From Sinorhizobium sojae CCBAU 05684 (GTDB lineage: Bacteria > Pseudomonadota > Alphaproteobacteria > Rhizobiales > Rhizobiaceae), in assembly GCF_002288525.1 (NCBI RefSeq), contig NZ_CP023068.1, positions 1,798,001-1,862,000 on the forward strand: 64,000 bases of DNA, given 5' to 3'. Below are positions 43,317-52,916 of the stretch, piece by piece. Every line of letters starts with the position of its first letter. Within the stretch, counting starts at the first letter, position 1. The notes beneath the pieces are model-generated. The model did no database searches and had not been told where the DNA came from. It saw nothing but the letters and a program-made list of their open reading frames with translations. The translations under genes and the position numbers were made by a program.

Positions 43317-43826
43317 TCAGCCCGCCTTCGGAACATCGCGACCGATCTCGTCAAGTCGCCTCTGCAGGGCAAGCCTGTCCAGGCTGATCATCGGCAGGCT
43401 GGTGAATATCGAGAGGCGATTGTTCAGCATTCGGTATGTCTCGGCGAAAGCGAAATGCCGCTCGGTTTCGCTGCCCTCGGCCGCCGCCGGGTCGGGCACG
43501 CCCCAGTGGGCCGTCATCGGCTGGCCGGGCCAGGCCGGACAAGCCTCGGCGGCCGCGTTGTCGCAGACGGTGAAGACGAAATCCATCTGCGGCGCGCCGG
43601 GAACCGCGAACTCGTCCCAGGACTTCGAACGCGCGAACGACGTGTCGTAATTCAGTCCCTTGAGAAGCTGCAAGGCGAACGGATGCACTTCTCCCTTCGG
43701 ATAGGACCCGGCCGAATAGGCGCGGAACCGACCGCTTCCGAGCCGGTTCAGAATGGCTTCGGCGATGATCGAGCGGGCCGAATTGCCCGTGCACAGAAAG
43801 AGGACATTGTAGACTTTGTCGCTCAT
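43317..43826 (-). CDS. Arsenate reductase, low-molecular-weight phosphatase type
   Basis: The 169-residue protein has the LMW-PTP P-loop CTGNSAR (Cys12 to Arg18) and DFVFTVCDNAAAEACP, with the further cysteines used in the thioredoxin-coupled ArsC cascade of the B. subtilis type, and an Asp-Pro (PDPAA) where the general acid is expected. It lies between arsR and aqpS. It gives the operon a second, evolutionarily distinct arsenate-reducing route. Confidence 0.85.
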   Translation of the reverse strand: MSDKVYNVLFLCTGNSARSIIAEAILNRLGSGRFRAYSAGSYPKGEVHPFALQLLKGLNYDTSFARSKSWDEFAVPGAPQMDFVFTVCDNAAAEACPAWPGQPMTAHWGVPDPAAAEGSETERHFAFAETYRMLNNRLSIFTSLPMISLDRLALQRRLDEIGRDVPKAG

Positions 43827-43845
43827 GGGCGCTCTCCCGGTTGGC

Positions 43846-44202
43846 TCAACGTGTCTGCGCTTCCCTCGGAGCGCAGCATGGGGTCAAATCTGAAATCAAT
43901 GGCGCGCAGAGGCTCGCATTGCCGCCGCAGCAGTCTTGCAGCAGGTAGAGCATCACGGCGCGGAAGCGATCGAGATCGGCGCGATAAATGATCGAACGGC
44001 TTTGCCGATCGCCCCGGACCAGCCCCGCCTGGGCGAGCGTCGAAAGATGTGCCGACATCGTGTTCTGCGGCACATCGACCAGCCTGGCCAGTTCGCCGGC
44101 GGCGATACCGTCCGGTTCCCGCTCGACCAGCAGCCGGAACGTCCTCAAGCGAGTGGATTGGGCAAGGGCGGCAAGAGCCACGATCGTTTGAATTTCATCC
44201 AT
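43846..44202 (-). CDS. arsR: ArsR/SmtB family arsenic-responsive repressor
   Basis: The 118-residue winged-helix repressor has LARLVDVPQNTMSAHLSTLAQAGL as its recognition-helix region (residues 39-62). The classical ELCVCDL metal site of E. coli ArsR is absent. Instead Cys91-Cys92 and Cys99 lie together near the C-terminus, with Cys109-Cys110 behind, like the type that binds arsenite through C-terminal cysteines. It heads the operon, and a palindrome overlaps its start codon. Confidence 0.9.
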   Translation of the reverse strand: MDEIQTIVALAALAQSTRLRTFRLLVEREPDGIAAGELARLVDVPQNTMSAHLSTLAQAGLVRGDRQSRSIIYRADLDRFRAVMLYLLQDCCGGNASLCAPLISDLTPCCAPREAQTR

Positions 44203-44224
44203 ATATCCAGAATATTGGATATAT
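44201..44224. promoter_or_regulatory. Palindromic ars operator overlapping the arsR start
   Basis: The arms ATATATCCA and TGGATATAT (44201-44209, 44216-44224) flank a 6-bp centre. The first two bases are part of the arsR start codon on the other strand. An ArsR dimer here would cover the ribosome site and the promoter at once. Confidence 0.65.
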
Positions 44225-44239
44225 TTTTAACAGTCAATC

Positions 44240-45067
44240 CTACTGCATCTCAGAACAATTCGGTGGGACGAAGCTTCCGCACCCGAAAAATCCGAGAAGT
44301 GCGACATTGAATGCCTGTGCCGATTCGACGTTGACGACGTGGCGGCCCGGCAACGACAGATGTCGGCCCTGCTGCACGCGCGCAGCAATATCTTCCAGGT
44401 CGGATGGCGGGCACACCGGGTCGTCATCGCCGGAAACGGCCATGACGGGGTTGGCGATCCGCTTGATATCAGTACGTAGGTCGGCCCCGGCCAGAGCCGC
44501 ACAGCAGCCGACATAGCCATCGATCGACGTCGCGACAAAGCTGTCGAGCACCTTGCCGACAGCGCCGGGTTCGACGGTGTTGTACGCCGGGGTGAACCAG
44601 CGTTCGGCGGTGGCGGCGGTCAGTGCCGCAAGACCGCTCCCCCGCACGGCCTCCAATCGCTCGATCCAGTGTTCGCCGGTACCGATCTTCGCGGATGTCG
44701 CGCACAGAGCGATCTTGGCAAGGCGATATCCGGCATGAATGCCCAGCCACTGCCCTGTCAGGCCGCCGATAGAAAGGCCGCAGAAATGCACTCGCTCTAT
44801 TTTAAGCGCATCGAGCAGCGCGAGCGCATCATTGCCGAGATCGGACAGACCGTATGGCGGCGGTGGAGCCGACGACAGGCCGTGACCGCGACGATCGTAC
44901 CGCAGCATGCGAAAATGCGGCCGCAGCCCAGCCACCTGCGCGTCCCACATGTGCAGGTCGGTGCCGAGCGAATTGCAGAACATGAGCCAGGGCTTGCTCT
45001 GGCACCCATCCGTATCGCCGTCGATGCGGTAATGGAGGCGATGACTGGGAAGTTCTAGGAAAGGCAT
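44240..45067 (-). CDS. catD: 3-oxoadipate enol-lactonase (CatD/PcaD type)
   Basis: The 275-residue alpha/beta hydrolase has the PcaD-like core: MLRYDRRGHGLSSAP, nucleophile elbow CGLSIGG (Ser near residue 97) and the late GDDDPVCPP and LPGRHVVNVE with Asp and His. It opens beta-ketoadipate enol-lactone to beta-ketoadipate, the step after CatC. It is the last gene of the leftward benzoate/catechol series. The 120-bp gap to the permease gene could hold a separate promoter. Confidence 0.86.
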   Translation of the reverse strand: MPFLELPSHRLHYRIDGDTDGCQSKPWLMFCNSLGTDLHMWDAQVAGLRPHFRMLRYDRRGHGLSSAPPPPYGLSDLGNDALALLDALKIERVHFCGLSIGGLTGQWLGIHAGYRLAKIALCATSAKIGTGEHWIERLEAVRGSGLAALTAATAERWFTPAYNTVEPGAVGKVLDSFVATSIDGYVGCCAALAGADLRTDIKRIANPVMAVSGDDDPVCPPSDLEDIAARVQQGRHLSLPGRHVVNVESAQAFNVALLGFFGCGSFVPPNCSEMQ

Positions 45068-45187
45068 AGGTCAAGTACTCACGATATGGACCCTCGGCAG
45101 AAGGGTGATCGACAGCGCCGGGTTGGCCCGGCGCTGCTTCAAATTCGGATGACCAGCGGTCTGGCACATGCGATCGGCCGTGCTCAG

Positions 45188-46522
45188 TTATGCCGCGGCT
45201 AGCTGCACGGCGCCGGCGCGGCGCGCGTTGCTGATCGCGAATACCAGCATTGCCAGAGCCGAGACCGCCGCCGGGATGGAAAAGATCAGGAAATTCTGCT
45301 GGAGCGGAAATTCCATCGCCAGCAGCACGCCGCCCAGAGTGGGGCCGACAATGGCGCCGATGCGGCCGACGCCCGATGCCCAGCCCAGCCCCGTGGAGCG
45401 GACGGAGAGGTTATAGAGCTGCGCAACGCTGGCATAGAGCAGGATCTGCGTACCGATTGTGGTGGCGCCGGCAACGAACACGATCAGGAACAGCAGCACT
45501 GCTGGTAGATTGAAGCCGATCAGCGCAATCGATGCGGCAGCCGCCACGAAGAAACCGACCACCACCTTCGGCAGGCCGAACCGGTCGCCCAGCCAGCCGC
45601 CCGCGATCGCGCCGAACATGCCGCCGAAGTTGAGGGAAAAGAGGCTCAAGAGGCTGGCCTTTTCGGCATAGCCGGCTTCCTGCAGCACCTTCGGCAGCCA
45701 GGACGACAAGAGATAGACGAGCAGCAGGCAGCAGAAGAAGGCGACCCACAGCATGAGGGTGCGCAGCGTGCGCTGGTGGCGGAACAGTTCAGCGACCGAT
45801 GCCGAGGCGCCGTTGGTTTCGGCGAAGACCAGCCTGTCGTCGTCGCCAAGGCGTGCAGAGGGATCGATCTTGCCATAGATCCGCTTCGCCTTTTCCTGCT
45901 GGCCCTGACGGATGAGGAAGCCGAGCGATTCAGGCAGCTTCCACAGGACGACCGGAAGCAGAAGCAGCGGCAGGGCGGCAACAAAGAACATCGGCTTCCA
46001 GCCATATTGCGGGATGAGGCCGATGCCGAGGCCCGCCGCAACCATACCGCCAACCGAGTAGCCCGAAAACATCAGGGCGACCATGGTGCCGCGAAGGCGC
46101 TTGGGTGCATATTCGTTCATCAGCGCCACGGCGTTCGGCATCAATCCACCGCAGCCGATACCGGCGATGAAGCGAAAGACCTTGAACTGATCCGGCGAGT
46201 TGGCGAAGCCGGTGAGAAGGGTAGAAACGGTGAACAGCATGAAGCTGATCGCGATGCCCTTCTTTCGACCGATCCTGTCCGCCAGCGGTCCGAAAACAAG
46301 CGCGCCGAACATCATGCCGAACAGAGCCCATGCCTGCAGCGCGCCGGCCTGCGGCTTGCTTAGGCCCCATTCCGCGATCAGCGTCGGCAGAACGGTGCCC
46401 GCAACGAAGACATCATAGCCGTCGACGATCAGCAGCAGGGCACAGAGCCCCACCACCAACCATTGGAATCCCCCGAATGGATTGTTGTCGATTGCTTCAT
46501 TCACATCGATAGTGCGCATCAT
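45188..46522 (-). CDS. MFS aromatic acid:H+ symporter (AAHS family), probable benzoate permease
   Basis: The 444-residue protein has twelve membrane segments. The AAHS signature VDGYDVFVAGTVLPTL is in the first helix, DRIGRKKGIAISF follows in loop 2-3, and GDRFGLPKVVVGFF in loop 8-9. BenK, PcaK and MucK belong here. Its place between benD and the enol-lactonase gene argues for benzoate or muconate uptake. GGGGAGGAG lies just before two ATGs (46522 and 46519); either may be used. Confidence 0.87.
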   Translation of the reverse strand: MMRTIDVNEAIDNNPFGGFQWLVVGLCALLLIVDGYDVFVAGTVLPTLIAEWGLSKPQAGALQAWALFGMMFGALVFGPLADRIGRKKGIAISFMLFTVSTLLTGFANSPDQFKVFRFIAGIGCGGLMPNAVALMNEYAPKRLRGTMVALMFSGYSVGGMVAAGLGIGLIPQYGWKPMFFVAALPLLLLPVVLWKLPESLGFLIRQGQQEKAKRIYGKIDPSARLGDDDRLVFAETNGASASVAELFRHQRTLRTLMLWVAFFCCLLLVYLLSSWLPKVLQEAGYAEKASLLSLFSLNFGGMFGAIAGGWLGDRFGLPKVVVGFFVAAAASIALIGFNLPAVLLFLIVFVAGATTIGTQILLYASVAQLYNLSVRSTGLGWASGVGRIGAIVGPTLGGVLLAMEFPLQQNFLIFSIPAAVSALAMLVFAISNARRAGAVQLAAA

Positions 46523-46556
46523 CGCTCCTCCCCGAGTTGCTACGCATGTTGAAAAA

Positions 46557-47345
46557 TCAGCCGGTATCGCCCCCGGCCACGGGCAGCACGCTGCCGGTGA
46601 TGTAGGACGCCTCGTCCGAGGCCAGGAAAAGGATCGGCGCCACCTGTTCCTCGATGGTCCCGTATCGCTTCAAGAAGCTGGATTGCTTCACCTGGTGGAC
46701 GACGTCGCCCATCCAGGCCTCCTCCTCCGCCGTGTCGCCGGCGGCATTGCGCGGGACGCGGCGCGGCGGCGCTTCCGTGCCGCCCGGTGCAGTCGCGACA
46801 ACGCGGATATTGCGTTCCGCCAGTTCCATCGCGAGCGCCTGAGTAATGGCGTTCACGCCGCCTTTGGCTGCCGAATAGGGCACGCGATGGATGCCGCGCG
46901 TGGCGTTCGACGACACGTTGACGATGGTGCCGCCGCCGCGCGCGAAGAGGTGCGGCAACACCGCATGGCAGCAGTAGAGCGTCGGCATCAGCGAACGGCG
47001 GATCTCCGCGTCGATCTGCTGCGGCTCGAATTCCGCGTAAGGACGCATGCGGATCGCCCCACCGACATTGTTGATCAGGATGTCGATGCCGCCGAACGTT
47101 TCGGAGGCAAAGCGCATGGCGGCAGCCGCGCCTTCATAGGTCTCCAAATCGGCGTTGAATGCCGCGGTTTCGGCGTCCCGCGCCTCGGCTGCAACCTCGG
47201 CGACGAAGTCGGCGCGGTCGACGAACACGACCTTACCGCCCTCCTCCGCAGCCCGGATTGCCACCGCGCGACCGATTCCCTGCGCGGCACCGGTCACCAC
47301 CAGCACCCTGCCGCTAAAGCGGCCATTGAAGCGCGGCGCGCTCAT
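46557..47345 (-). CDS. benD: Benzoate dihydrodiol (1,6-dihydroxycyclohexadiene-1-carboxylate) dehydrogenase
   Basis: The 262-residue short-chain dehydrogenase has the cofactor loop VVTGAAQGIGRAVA, INNVGGA and the catalytic YSAAKGGVNA. It oxidises and decarboxylates the benzoate cis-diol to catechol with NAD. Its ATG overlaps the benC stop, as usual in ben operons. Confidence 0.9.
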   Translation of the reverse strand: MSAPRFNGRFSGRVLVVTGAAQGIGRAVAIRAAEEGGKVVFVDRADFVAEVAAEARDAETAAFNADLETYEGAAAAMRFASETFGGIDILINNVGGAIRMRPYAEFEPQQIDAEIRRSLMPTLYCCHAVLPHLFARGGGTIVNVSSNATRGIHRVPYSAAKGGVNAITQALAMELAERNIRVVATAPGGTEAPPRRVPRNAAGDTAEEEAWMGDVVHQVKQSSFLKRYGTIEEQVAPILFLASDEASYITGSVLPVAGGDTG

Positions 47346-48367
47346 GCGGCCTCCTTCACGACTGCATTGGGCGTGAACTTCTCGTAGTGGAAGCTGTTGG
47401 GCTTCACGCCGTTGTCGTCAAAATACCTGCGCACGGCCTCGACCATCGGCGGGGGCCCGCAGAGATAGACGTCGACATCGCCGCCATGAAGCACCTCGGC
47501 CGGCATGTGCTGGGTGACCCAGCCCTTTTGCGTATGGCTGGAAGCCTCCTCGGCGACCACCGTCGTGAAGCTGAAGTTTGGCAGGCGCGCCGCATAGGCT
47601 TCGATGTCGTCGACGAGAACCAGATCGAAATCACGTGTCACGCCATAGATCAGGTGGATCTTCTGTTCCGACCCTGTGCGCGCTAGAACTTCCAGCATCG
47701 ACAGGAACGGCGCGAGGCCCGTGCCACCGGCGAGGAACAGAAGCGGTCTCCGGACGTCGCGGAGGTAGAAGCTCCCCAGCGGACCTGTGAGCTCGAGTTT
47801 CGTGCCGGCCTCGGCGCGCTCCAGCCAGTTGCTCATCAGCCCACCCGGTATCTTCTTGATGAGGAAGCCGATCCGCTGCTCGCCCGGCGCCGAGCTGAAC
47901 GAATAGGATCGGCTCTGGCCGCTGTCCGGCACGTCGATGTTGACGTACTGACCGGGCAGGAAGGCGGGCACGGCGGCTTCGACATCCAGCTCCAACACGA
48001 TCGCCGAGTCGTTGTGCGGCGTCACCCGTGCGATCATAGCGGCGAATTTCTGCTGCCCGGTTTTGCAGGCCACCGATGTCGTCGGCACGGCGATGACGCA
48101 GTCCGAGGCCGGCTTCATCTGGCAGGTCAGCACGAGACCGCTCTCGGCCTCGTCGGCGGTCAGCGCATCGTCGATGAAGTCGTCGCCGAGGTCGTAGCTG
48201 CCGCTCTCGGCGCGGCACTTGCAGGTGCCGCACACGCCGTCGGAACAGTCCATCGGCAGGTTGATCTTGTTGCGGAAGGCGGCATCGAGCACCTTCTCGC
48301 CGTCCTTGCATTCGATGAAGCGGGTCACCCCGTCCTCGAAGTTCAATGCAATCCTGTAGCTGGCCAT
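47342..48367 (-). CDS. benC: Benzoate 1,2-dioxygenase electron transfer component
   Basis: The 341-residue protein fuses an N-terminal plant-type 2Fe-2S domain (Cys41, Cys46, Cys49, Cys82) to an FAD domain (RSYSFSSAPGEQR) and an NAD domain (LAGGTGLAPFLSMLE). It moves electrons from NADH to the Rieske centre of BenAB. It is preceded by benB and overlaps benD. Confidence 0.93.
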   Translation of the reverse strand: MASYRIALNFEDGVTRFIECKDGEKVLDAAFRNKINLPMDCSDGVCGTCKCRAESGSYDLGDDFIDDALTADEAESGLVLTCQMKPASDCVIAVPTTSVACKTGQQKFAAMIARVTPHNDSAIVLELDVEAAVPAFLPGQYVNIDVPDSGQSRSYSFSSAPGEQRIGFLIKKIPGGLMSNWLERAEAGTKLELTGPLGSFYLRDVRRPLLFLAGGTGLAPFLSMLEVLARTGSEQKIHLIYGVTRDFDLVLVDDIEAYAARLPNFSFTTVVAEEASSHTQKGWVTQHMPAEVLHGGDVDVYLCGPPPMVEAVRRYFDDNGVKPNSFHYEKFTPNAVVKEAA

Positions 48368-48409
48368 GGAACCCTCCTCATCGCTCCCCTTGCCGGCCGG
48401 CGACGCCCG

Positions 48410-48898
48410 TCAAATGTGATAGACGTCGATGACCTGGCGGATGTAGTCGTTCTTCAGCACGATCTTCTTGTTCGAGATCAGAAAGCAGGCGCCGCTCTTG
48501 CGCAGCGTGACGAACATGGTGCCGAAGAACTGGTCGGTGACCTTGTAGCGATGGTTCAACGTGTGGAAGTTGTAGCGCACGTCGACCTCGTCGCCCCGAT
48601 CCTCGAGCATTTCGACATTGGTGACATTGTGGCTGGTGCGTGGCTCCGGCGTCGAGGCGCCGGAACGCTCGGTCTTGATACGGAATACCCGGTCTTCGAG
48701 GCCGTCGCGGTTCGGATAGTAGATCAGCGAGATCTGCGACTGCGGGTCTTCGGTAGGCTGGTCGTCGTCGTCCCATGCCGGCATCCAGTAGGTCACATCC
48801 GGCGCATAGCAAGTGAGCCATTCGTCCCACTCACGATCGTCCAGAAGGCGCGCTTCCCGGTAGAGGAACGCGCAGATGGATTCGTGCGAAGCGCTCAT
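48410..48898 (-). CDS. benB: Benzoate 1,2-dioxygenase, small (beta) subunit
   Basis: The 162-residue protein has the ring-hydroxylating dioxygenase beta fold ([32 protein letters not shown] opening; key block [13 protein letters not shown]). It has a structural role with the alpha subunit. The ATG at 48898 overlaps the benA stop (ATGA); a longer frame to 48952 is ignored. Confidence 0.92.
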   Translation of the reverse strand: MSASHESICAFLYREARLLDDREWDEWLTCYAPDVTYWMPAWDDDDQPTEDPQSQISLIYYPNRDGLEDRVFRIKTERSGASTPEPRTSHNVTNVEMLEDRGDEVDVRYNFHTLNHRYKVTDQFFGTMFVTLRKSGACFLISNKKIVLKNDYIRQVIDVYHI

Positions 48899-50253
48899 GC
48901 GACGGCTCCCTTCTTCTCGGCGACGAGCGCCTGCCGCATCACCTTGGCCCAATATTCGTGCTGGCGTACGAACAGCCCCTCATCCTCGCTGCGCTCGCCC
49001 GACAGCAGCGGCTCGATGCCCATTCTCTTCGCGTTTTCGTCGGGACCGTCGATCCAGAGCGGCGCGCCGCGCGAAAGGTCGTTCCAGAGTGCCGCCGTGC
49101 CGGCATAACCCGCCTGGCAGGCACGGAATTCTTCTAGGTCGTCGGCCGTGCCCATGCCGGATACATTGAAGAAGTCCTCGTACTGGCGGATGCGCAGCGC
49201 GCGGTCGGTGTAACTTTCGCCCTTCGGCGCGAAGCAGAAGATGCTGATCTCGGTCTTGTCCACGCTGATCGGGCGCGTCACGCGGATCTGCGTGCTGAAC
49301 TGATCCATCAGGAACACGTTCGGGTAAATGCAGAGATTGCGGGTCTGGTTGACGATGAAATCCGCCTTGTCCTCGCCGACGCGTGCCTTGATCTCGTCCC
49401 GGTGGTTGTAGACCGGACGAACCTCCGGGTTCATCGTGGTCGTCCACAACAGGATATGGCCGTTCTCGAAACCGTAAACGCCCGCGACCGAACGGCTCCA
49501 GCTGTTGGCATCGACGGCCTTCGTGCCCTCTTCCTTGCGCCGCCCCATCGTCGCGGCGTAGTTCCAGTGCACGGAGCTGACATGATAGCCGTCGCAGCCA
49601 TTCTCCATCTGCAGCTTCCAGTTGCCGTCGTAGATGTAGGATGAGTTGCCCCGCAGTACTTCCAGCCCGTTCGGCGCCTGATCGACGATCTGGTCGATAA
49701 TGACCTTCGTCTCGCCGAGGAAGTCCTCGAGCGAGGCCACGTCCTCCTTCAGGCTGCCGAACAGAAAGCCGCGATAGCTTTCGAAACGCGCAACGCGCTT
49801 CAGGTCATGCGAACCGTCTTTCGCGAACTGGGGCGGATACTGCGTCGTCTTCTCGTCCTTCACCTTGAGCAGCTTGCCGGTGTTGGAGAAGGTCCAGCCG
49901 TGGAAAGGACAGGTGAAACTGCCCTTGTTGCCGTGCTTGCGCCGGCACAGCATCGCGCCGCGATGGGCGCAGGCGTTGATGACCGCGTTGAGTTCGCCGT
50001 TCTTATCTCGGGTGACGACCACCGGCTGGCGACCGATATAGGTCGTGTAGTAGTCGTTGTTCTCCGGGATTTGGCTCTCATGGGCCAGATAGACCCAGTT
50101 GCTCTCGAAGATGTGCTTCATCTCCAGTTCGAAAAGGTCTTCGTTGGTGAAGATGTCGCGTCGGCAGCGGAATTTGCCGGTTTCCTTGTCGTCCTGCACG
50201 GCGGTGGCGAGCAGGTGATCGAGGTCCCTGGCTTTGTCGATGATCGCAGACAT
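48895..50253 (-). CDS. benA: Benzoate 1,2-dioxygenase, large (alpha) subunit
   Basis: The 452-residue protein has the Rieske 2Fe-2S site (Cys95, His97, Cys115, His118, in CAHRGA and CPFHGW). Its catalytic domain has the mononuclear-iron histidines in [15 protein letters not shown]. It makes the cis-diol of benzoate with oxygen and electrons from BenC. The 113-bp gap after catA may carry a ben promoter, but none was clearly seen. Confidence 0.94.
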   Translation of the reverse strand: MSAIIDKARDLDHLLATAVQDDKETGKFRCRRDIFTNEDLFELEMKHIFESNWVYLAHESQIPENNDYYTTYIGRQPVVVTRDKNGELNAVINACAHRGAMLCRRKHGNKGSFTCPFHGWTFSNTGKLLKVKDEKTTQYPPQFAKDGSHDLKRVARFESYRGFLFGSLKEDVASLEDFLGETKVIIDQIVDQAPNGLEVLRGNSSYIYDGNWKLQMENGCDGYHVSSVHWNYAATMGRRKEEGTKAVDANSWSRSVAGVYGFENGHILLWTTTMNPEVRPVYNHRDEIKARVGEDKADFIVNQTRNLCIYPNVFLMDQFSTQIRVTRPISVDKTEISIFCFAPKGESYTDRALRIRQYEDFFNVSGMGTADDLEEFRACQAGYAGTAALWNDLSRGAPLWIDGPDENAKRMGIEPLLSGERSEDEGLFVRQHEYWAKVMRQALVAEKKGAVA

Positions 50254-50366
50254 GACCTATCTCCCGCAAAGTGCGCGCTACCAGGCGCAACTTTTGCAAC
50301 TAAGTCGTTGATGACGATGGTTATCAAGGCTGGCGACGACCCGATCGGGGCCGCCGGCCTCGCCGC

Positions 50367-51305
50367 TCAGGCGGCCGCGCGCTTGCGCAGTTCGTTGATC
50401 TGGTTGTCGACGCCGTTCACCATGGCCGTCAGATGGATGTCGAACTTGATCTCCGCAAACGGACCGCTCAGGCCGTTGGCTTTGATGCTGGCCTCGTCGG
50501 TTCGCTCGATGACGGCCGGAACCAAACCGGCGCGCGTTGCATAGGCGAAATCGTCATTGACGAGCGGATCGCCGTCGATATTGATCTGGGTCGTCAGCTT
50601 GCGATGGCCGTCGGCGCTGATGAAGAAGTGGATATGCGCCGGACGCTGGCCATGGCGTCCGAGCGCGGAAAGCAGCTGCTCGGTCGGGCTGCCCGGCGGC
50701 ACGCCATAGCCATGCGGCACTATGCTCTGGAACTTGTAACAGCCGTTTTCGTCGGCGATGATCGTCCGACGCATGTTGAACGGCGCCTGCTTTCCGGTCG
50801 GGTCGAAGTGCGAATAGAAGCCGCGGGTGTCACAGTGCCACACTTCCACCGCGGCGCCCGGCAGCGGCTTGCCATCGGCTCCATAGACGATGCCATGCAT
50901 GATGAGGGTGTGGCCGTTCTCGTCGGTGCCGTCGTCGAGACGGGCGAAGCCATGCGACACGGGCGCGCCCGCCACGTAAAGCGGGCCTTCAATGGTGCGC
51001 GGGGTCGGATTGTCGATGCCAAGGGCCTCATCGATCGCGTCGAGACGCTCGTCGAGGAAATGGTCAAGGCCGAGACCGGGCGAGATCAGGCCAGCCTGGC
51101 CGGCGGCACCGATTTCATTGAGCCAGGCGATGCCGGTCCAGTATTCGTCGGGCGTGATGTCGAGATCATCGATCGCCTTGAATAGATCGGACATAATTCG
51201 ATGGACGATCTGCTTGACGCGTGGGTTGCCGCCGGCCTTGTCCAAACCGCTGAGGACCTTCAGAAACTCCTGAATGTCCGGCCTGTCGAAAATCTTCACG
51301 TTCAT
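50367..51305 (-). CDS. catA: Catechol 1,2-dioxygenase
   Basis: The 312-residue intradiol dioxygenase has an N-terminal helical dimerisation domain and a beta-sandwich holding ferric iron by Tyr164 (FYSHFD), Tyr200 (HGYGVPP), His224 and His226 (PAHIHFF), the same numbers as in the Acinetobacter enzyme. It cleaves catechol to cis,cis-muconate. The ATG at 51305 has GGAGGA six bases upstream; the one at 51311 is too close to that site. Confidence 0.94.
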   Translation of the reverse strand: MNVKIFDRPDIQEFLKVLSGLDKAGGNPRVKQIVHRIMSDLFKAIDDLDITPDEYWTGIAWLNEIGAAGQAGLISPGLGLDHFLDERLDAIDEALGIDNPTPRTIEGPLYVAGAPVSHGFARLDDGTDENGHTLIMHGIVYGADGKPLPGAAVEVWHCDTRGFYSHFDPTGKQAPFNMRRTIIADENGCYKFQSIVPHGYGVPPGSPTEQLLSALGRHGQRPAHIHFFISADGHRKLTTQINIDGDPLVNDDFAYATRAGLVPAVIERTDEASIKANGLSGPFAEIKFDIHLTAMVNGVDNQINELRKRAAA

Positions 51306-51378
51306 GTTCATTCCTCCTCGGATTGCTTTGGAAACTGGTACGGTTCCCGTCCTCCCGGGAGCACCGCAGATAAATGTT

Positions 51379-51669
51379 CTAGGTATCGTCCTCGCGGATC
51401 GACGAAGGGTGCCGACAGAGCGGCGCGACCTTGACGTCCATGAAGGGAAAGAGCGGCAAGGTGGACAGAACCTCGTGCAGTTCGCCTGGCCCGCTCACAT
51501 CGAAAATACTCACATTCGCGTAGCGGCCGGCCACGCGCCAAAGATGGCGCCATTTGCCGGAACGCTGCAGTTCCTGCGCCCGCTCGCGTTCCGTGGCCTT
51601 GAGCTCCGCAACGACGTCCGATGACAGATCGTGCGGCAGACTGACGGTCATCTCGACATGAAACAGCAT
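51379..51669 (-). CDS. catC: Muconolactone isomerase
   Basis: The 96-residue protein is the standard CatC length and pattern: MLFHVEMTVSLPHDL at the start, RAQELQRSGKWRHLWRVAGRYANVSIFDV in the middle (key residues RSGKWRHLWRVAG). It converts muconolactone to beta-ketoadipate enol-lactone as a decamer. It starts four bases after the catB stop. Confidence 0.94.
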   Translation of the reverse strand: MLFHVEMTVSLPHDLSSDVVAELKATERERAQELQRSGKWRHLWRVAGRYANVSIFDVSGPGELHEVLSTLPLFPFMDVKVAPLCRHPSSIREDDT

Positions 51670-51673
51670 GATC

Positions 51674-52825
51674 TCACCCCACCACACGCAAGGTCGAAGC
51701 GTGTTTACCGTCCCTGCGGAAGCGATTGACGGCTTCTTCCGAAAGAGCCACGCCGAGCCCCGGCCCCTTTGGCAATTGCAGCTCGAAGTTCTCGAAGCGA
51801 AGCGGCTCCTCCAGGATCTCCTCGGTCAGAAGCAGGGGACCGAAGAACTCGGTGCCCCATTCCAGTTCCTTGACGCCTGCCATCAACTGAGAGGCGGCGA
51901 TCGTGCCGATCGGCCCCTCCAGCATGGTGCCGCCATAGATGCTGATGCCTGCGGCTTCCGCGATGGCGATCACCCGGGCGGCGGCGAACAACCCTCCCGC
52001 CTGCTCGATCTTGATCGAGAACACGTCGGCAGCTCGCGCAGTCGCCGCCTCGAGCGCGCTTTCAGGCCCGACCAGGACCTCGTCCGCCATAACGGCGATC
52101 GGGGAAGTCCGCCGCAGCCGGGCGAGCGATGCGATCCCCTGCACCGGCTGCTCGACGAGCACACAGCCGGCATCGGCCAGAGCTGCGATCGCGTTGCGTG
52201 CCTCCCGCTCGCGCCACGCCATGTTCACGTCGACGCGGATGGATGCGAGGGCGGGCAGCGCCTTGCGGACGGCGCCCACATGGCGGATATCCTCTTCAAT
52301 CGATTTGACGCCGATCTTCAGCTTGAAGTCCTTGTGCCGCCGCCGGTCGAGCATGGCTTGCGCCTCGTCGATGTCTTTGGCGGTGTCGCCGGAGGCGAGC
52401 GTCCAGGCGATGGGAAGGCTGTCGCGCCGCCGCCCACCGAGCAGTTCCGACATCGGCAGGCCGAGGCGGCGCGCATGGCAATCGATGAGCGCCGCCTCGA
52501 CCGCGCATTTGGCGAAGTGATTTCCCTTAACCGCCTTGACGACCGCGTCCATGGCAGCCTGGATGCGCGTTGCGTCACGGCCGATCAGCAGCGGCGCGAT
52601 ATACTCGTCGATCGTCAACTTCATGCCTTCAGGACTTTCCGGTCCGTAGGCGAGACCGCCGATCGTCGTCCCCTCCCCGAGCCCTTCGCAGCCGTCGGAG
52701 CAGCGGACGCGGACGATGGTCATGCTCTGCCGGTTCATGGTCACCATCGACAGCCGATGCGGCCGGATGGTGGGCAGATCAAGTATAATTGTTTCGATCG
52801 CGCTGATGCGGATTTCGGTAGACAC
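51674..52825 (-). CDS. catB: Muconate cycloisomerase
   Basis: The 383-residue enolase-superfamily protein has the KxK catalytic motif (DFKLKIGVK), the metal-binding series VDVNMAW, LVEQPV and VMADE, and a C-terminal capping domain. It cyclises cis,cis-muconate to muconolactone. The start is GTG at 52825, with GGGAGG about nine bases upstream; a TTG at 52849 is the alternative. It heads the catBCA-ben series and is divergent from catR. Confidence 0.92.
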   Translation of the reverse strand: MSTEIRISAIETIILDLPTIRPHRLSMVTMNRQSMTIVRVRCSDGCEGLGEGTTIGGLAYGPESPEGMKLTIDEYIAPLLIGRDATRIQAAMDAVVKAVKGNHFAKCAVEAALIDCHARRLGLPMSELLGGRRRDSLPIAWTLASGDTAKDIDEAQAMLDRRRHKDFKLKIGVKSIEEDIRHVGAVRKALPALASIRVDVNMAWREREARNAIAALADAGCVLVEQPVQGIASLARLRRTSPIAVMADEVLVGPESALEAATARAADVFSIKIEQAGGLFAAARVIAIAEAAGISIYGGTMLEGPIGTIAASQLMAGVKELEWGTEFFGPLLLTEEILEEPLRFENFELQLPKGPGLGVALSEEAVNRFRRDGKHASTLRVVG

Positions 52826-52901
52826 CAGGCTTTCCTCCCTTGATTGCAAGGAAATTAGCGTCCACTTTAAAATCAGTCCAAAACTATATAAGTTGGATTT
52901 G

Positions 52902-52916
52902 ATACCTGAAAGGTAT
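52902..52916. promoter_or_regulatory. CatR/BenM-type LysR site ATAC-N7-GTAT
   Basis: The stretch reads ATACCTGAAAGGTAT, an exact ATAC-N7-GTAT match, the established high-affinity site of CatM/BenM-type regulators. It lies in the 95-bp catB/catR gap, directly against the catR start, so it can control catB and autoregulate catR. Confidence 0.75.
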
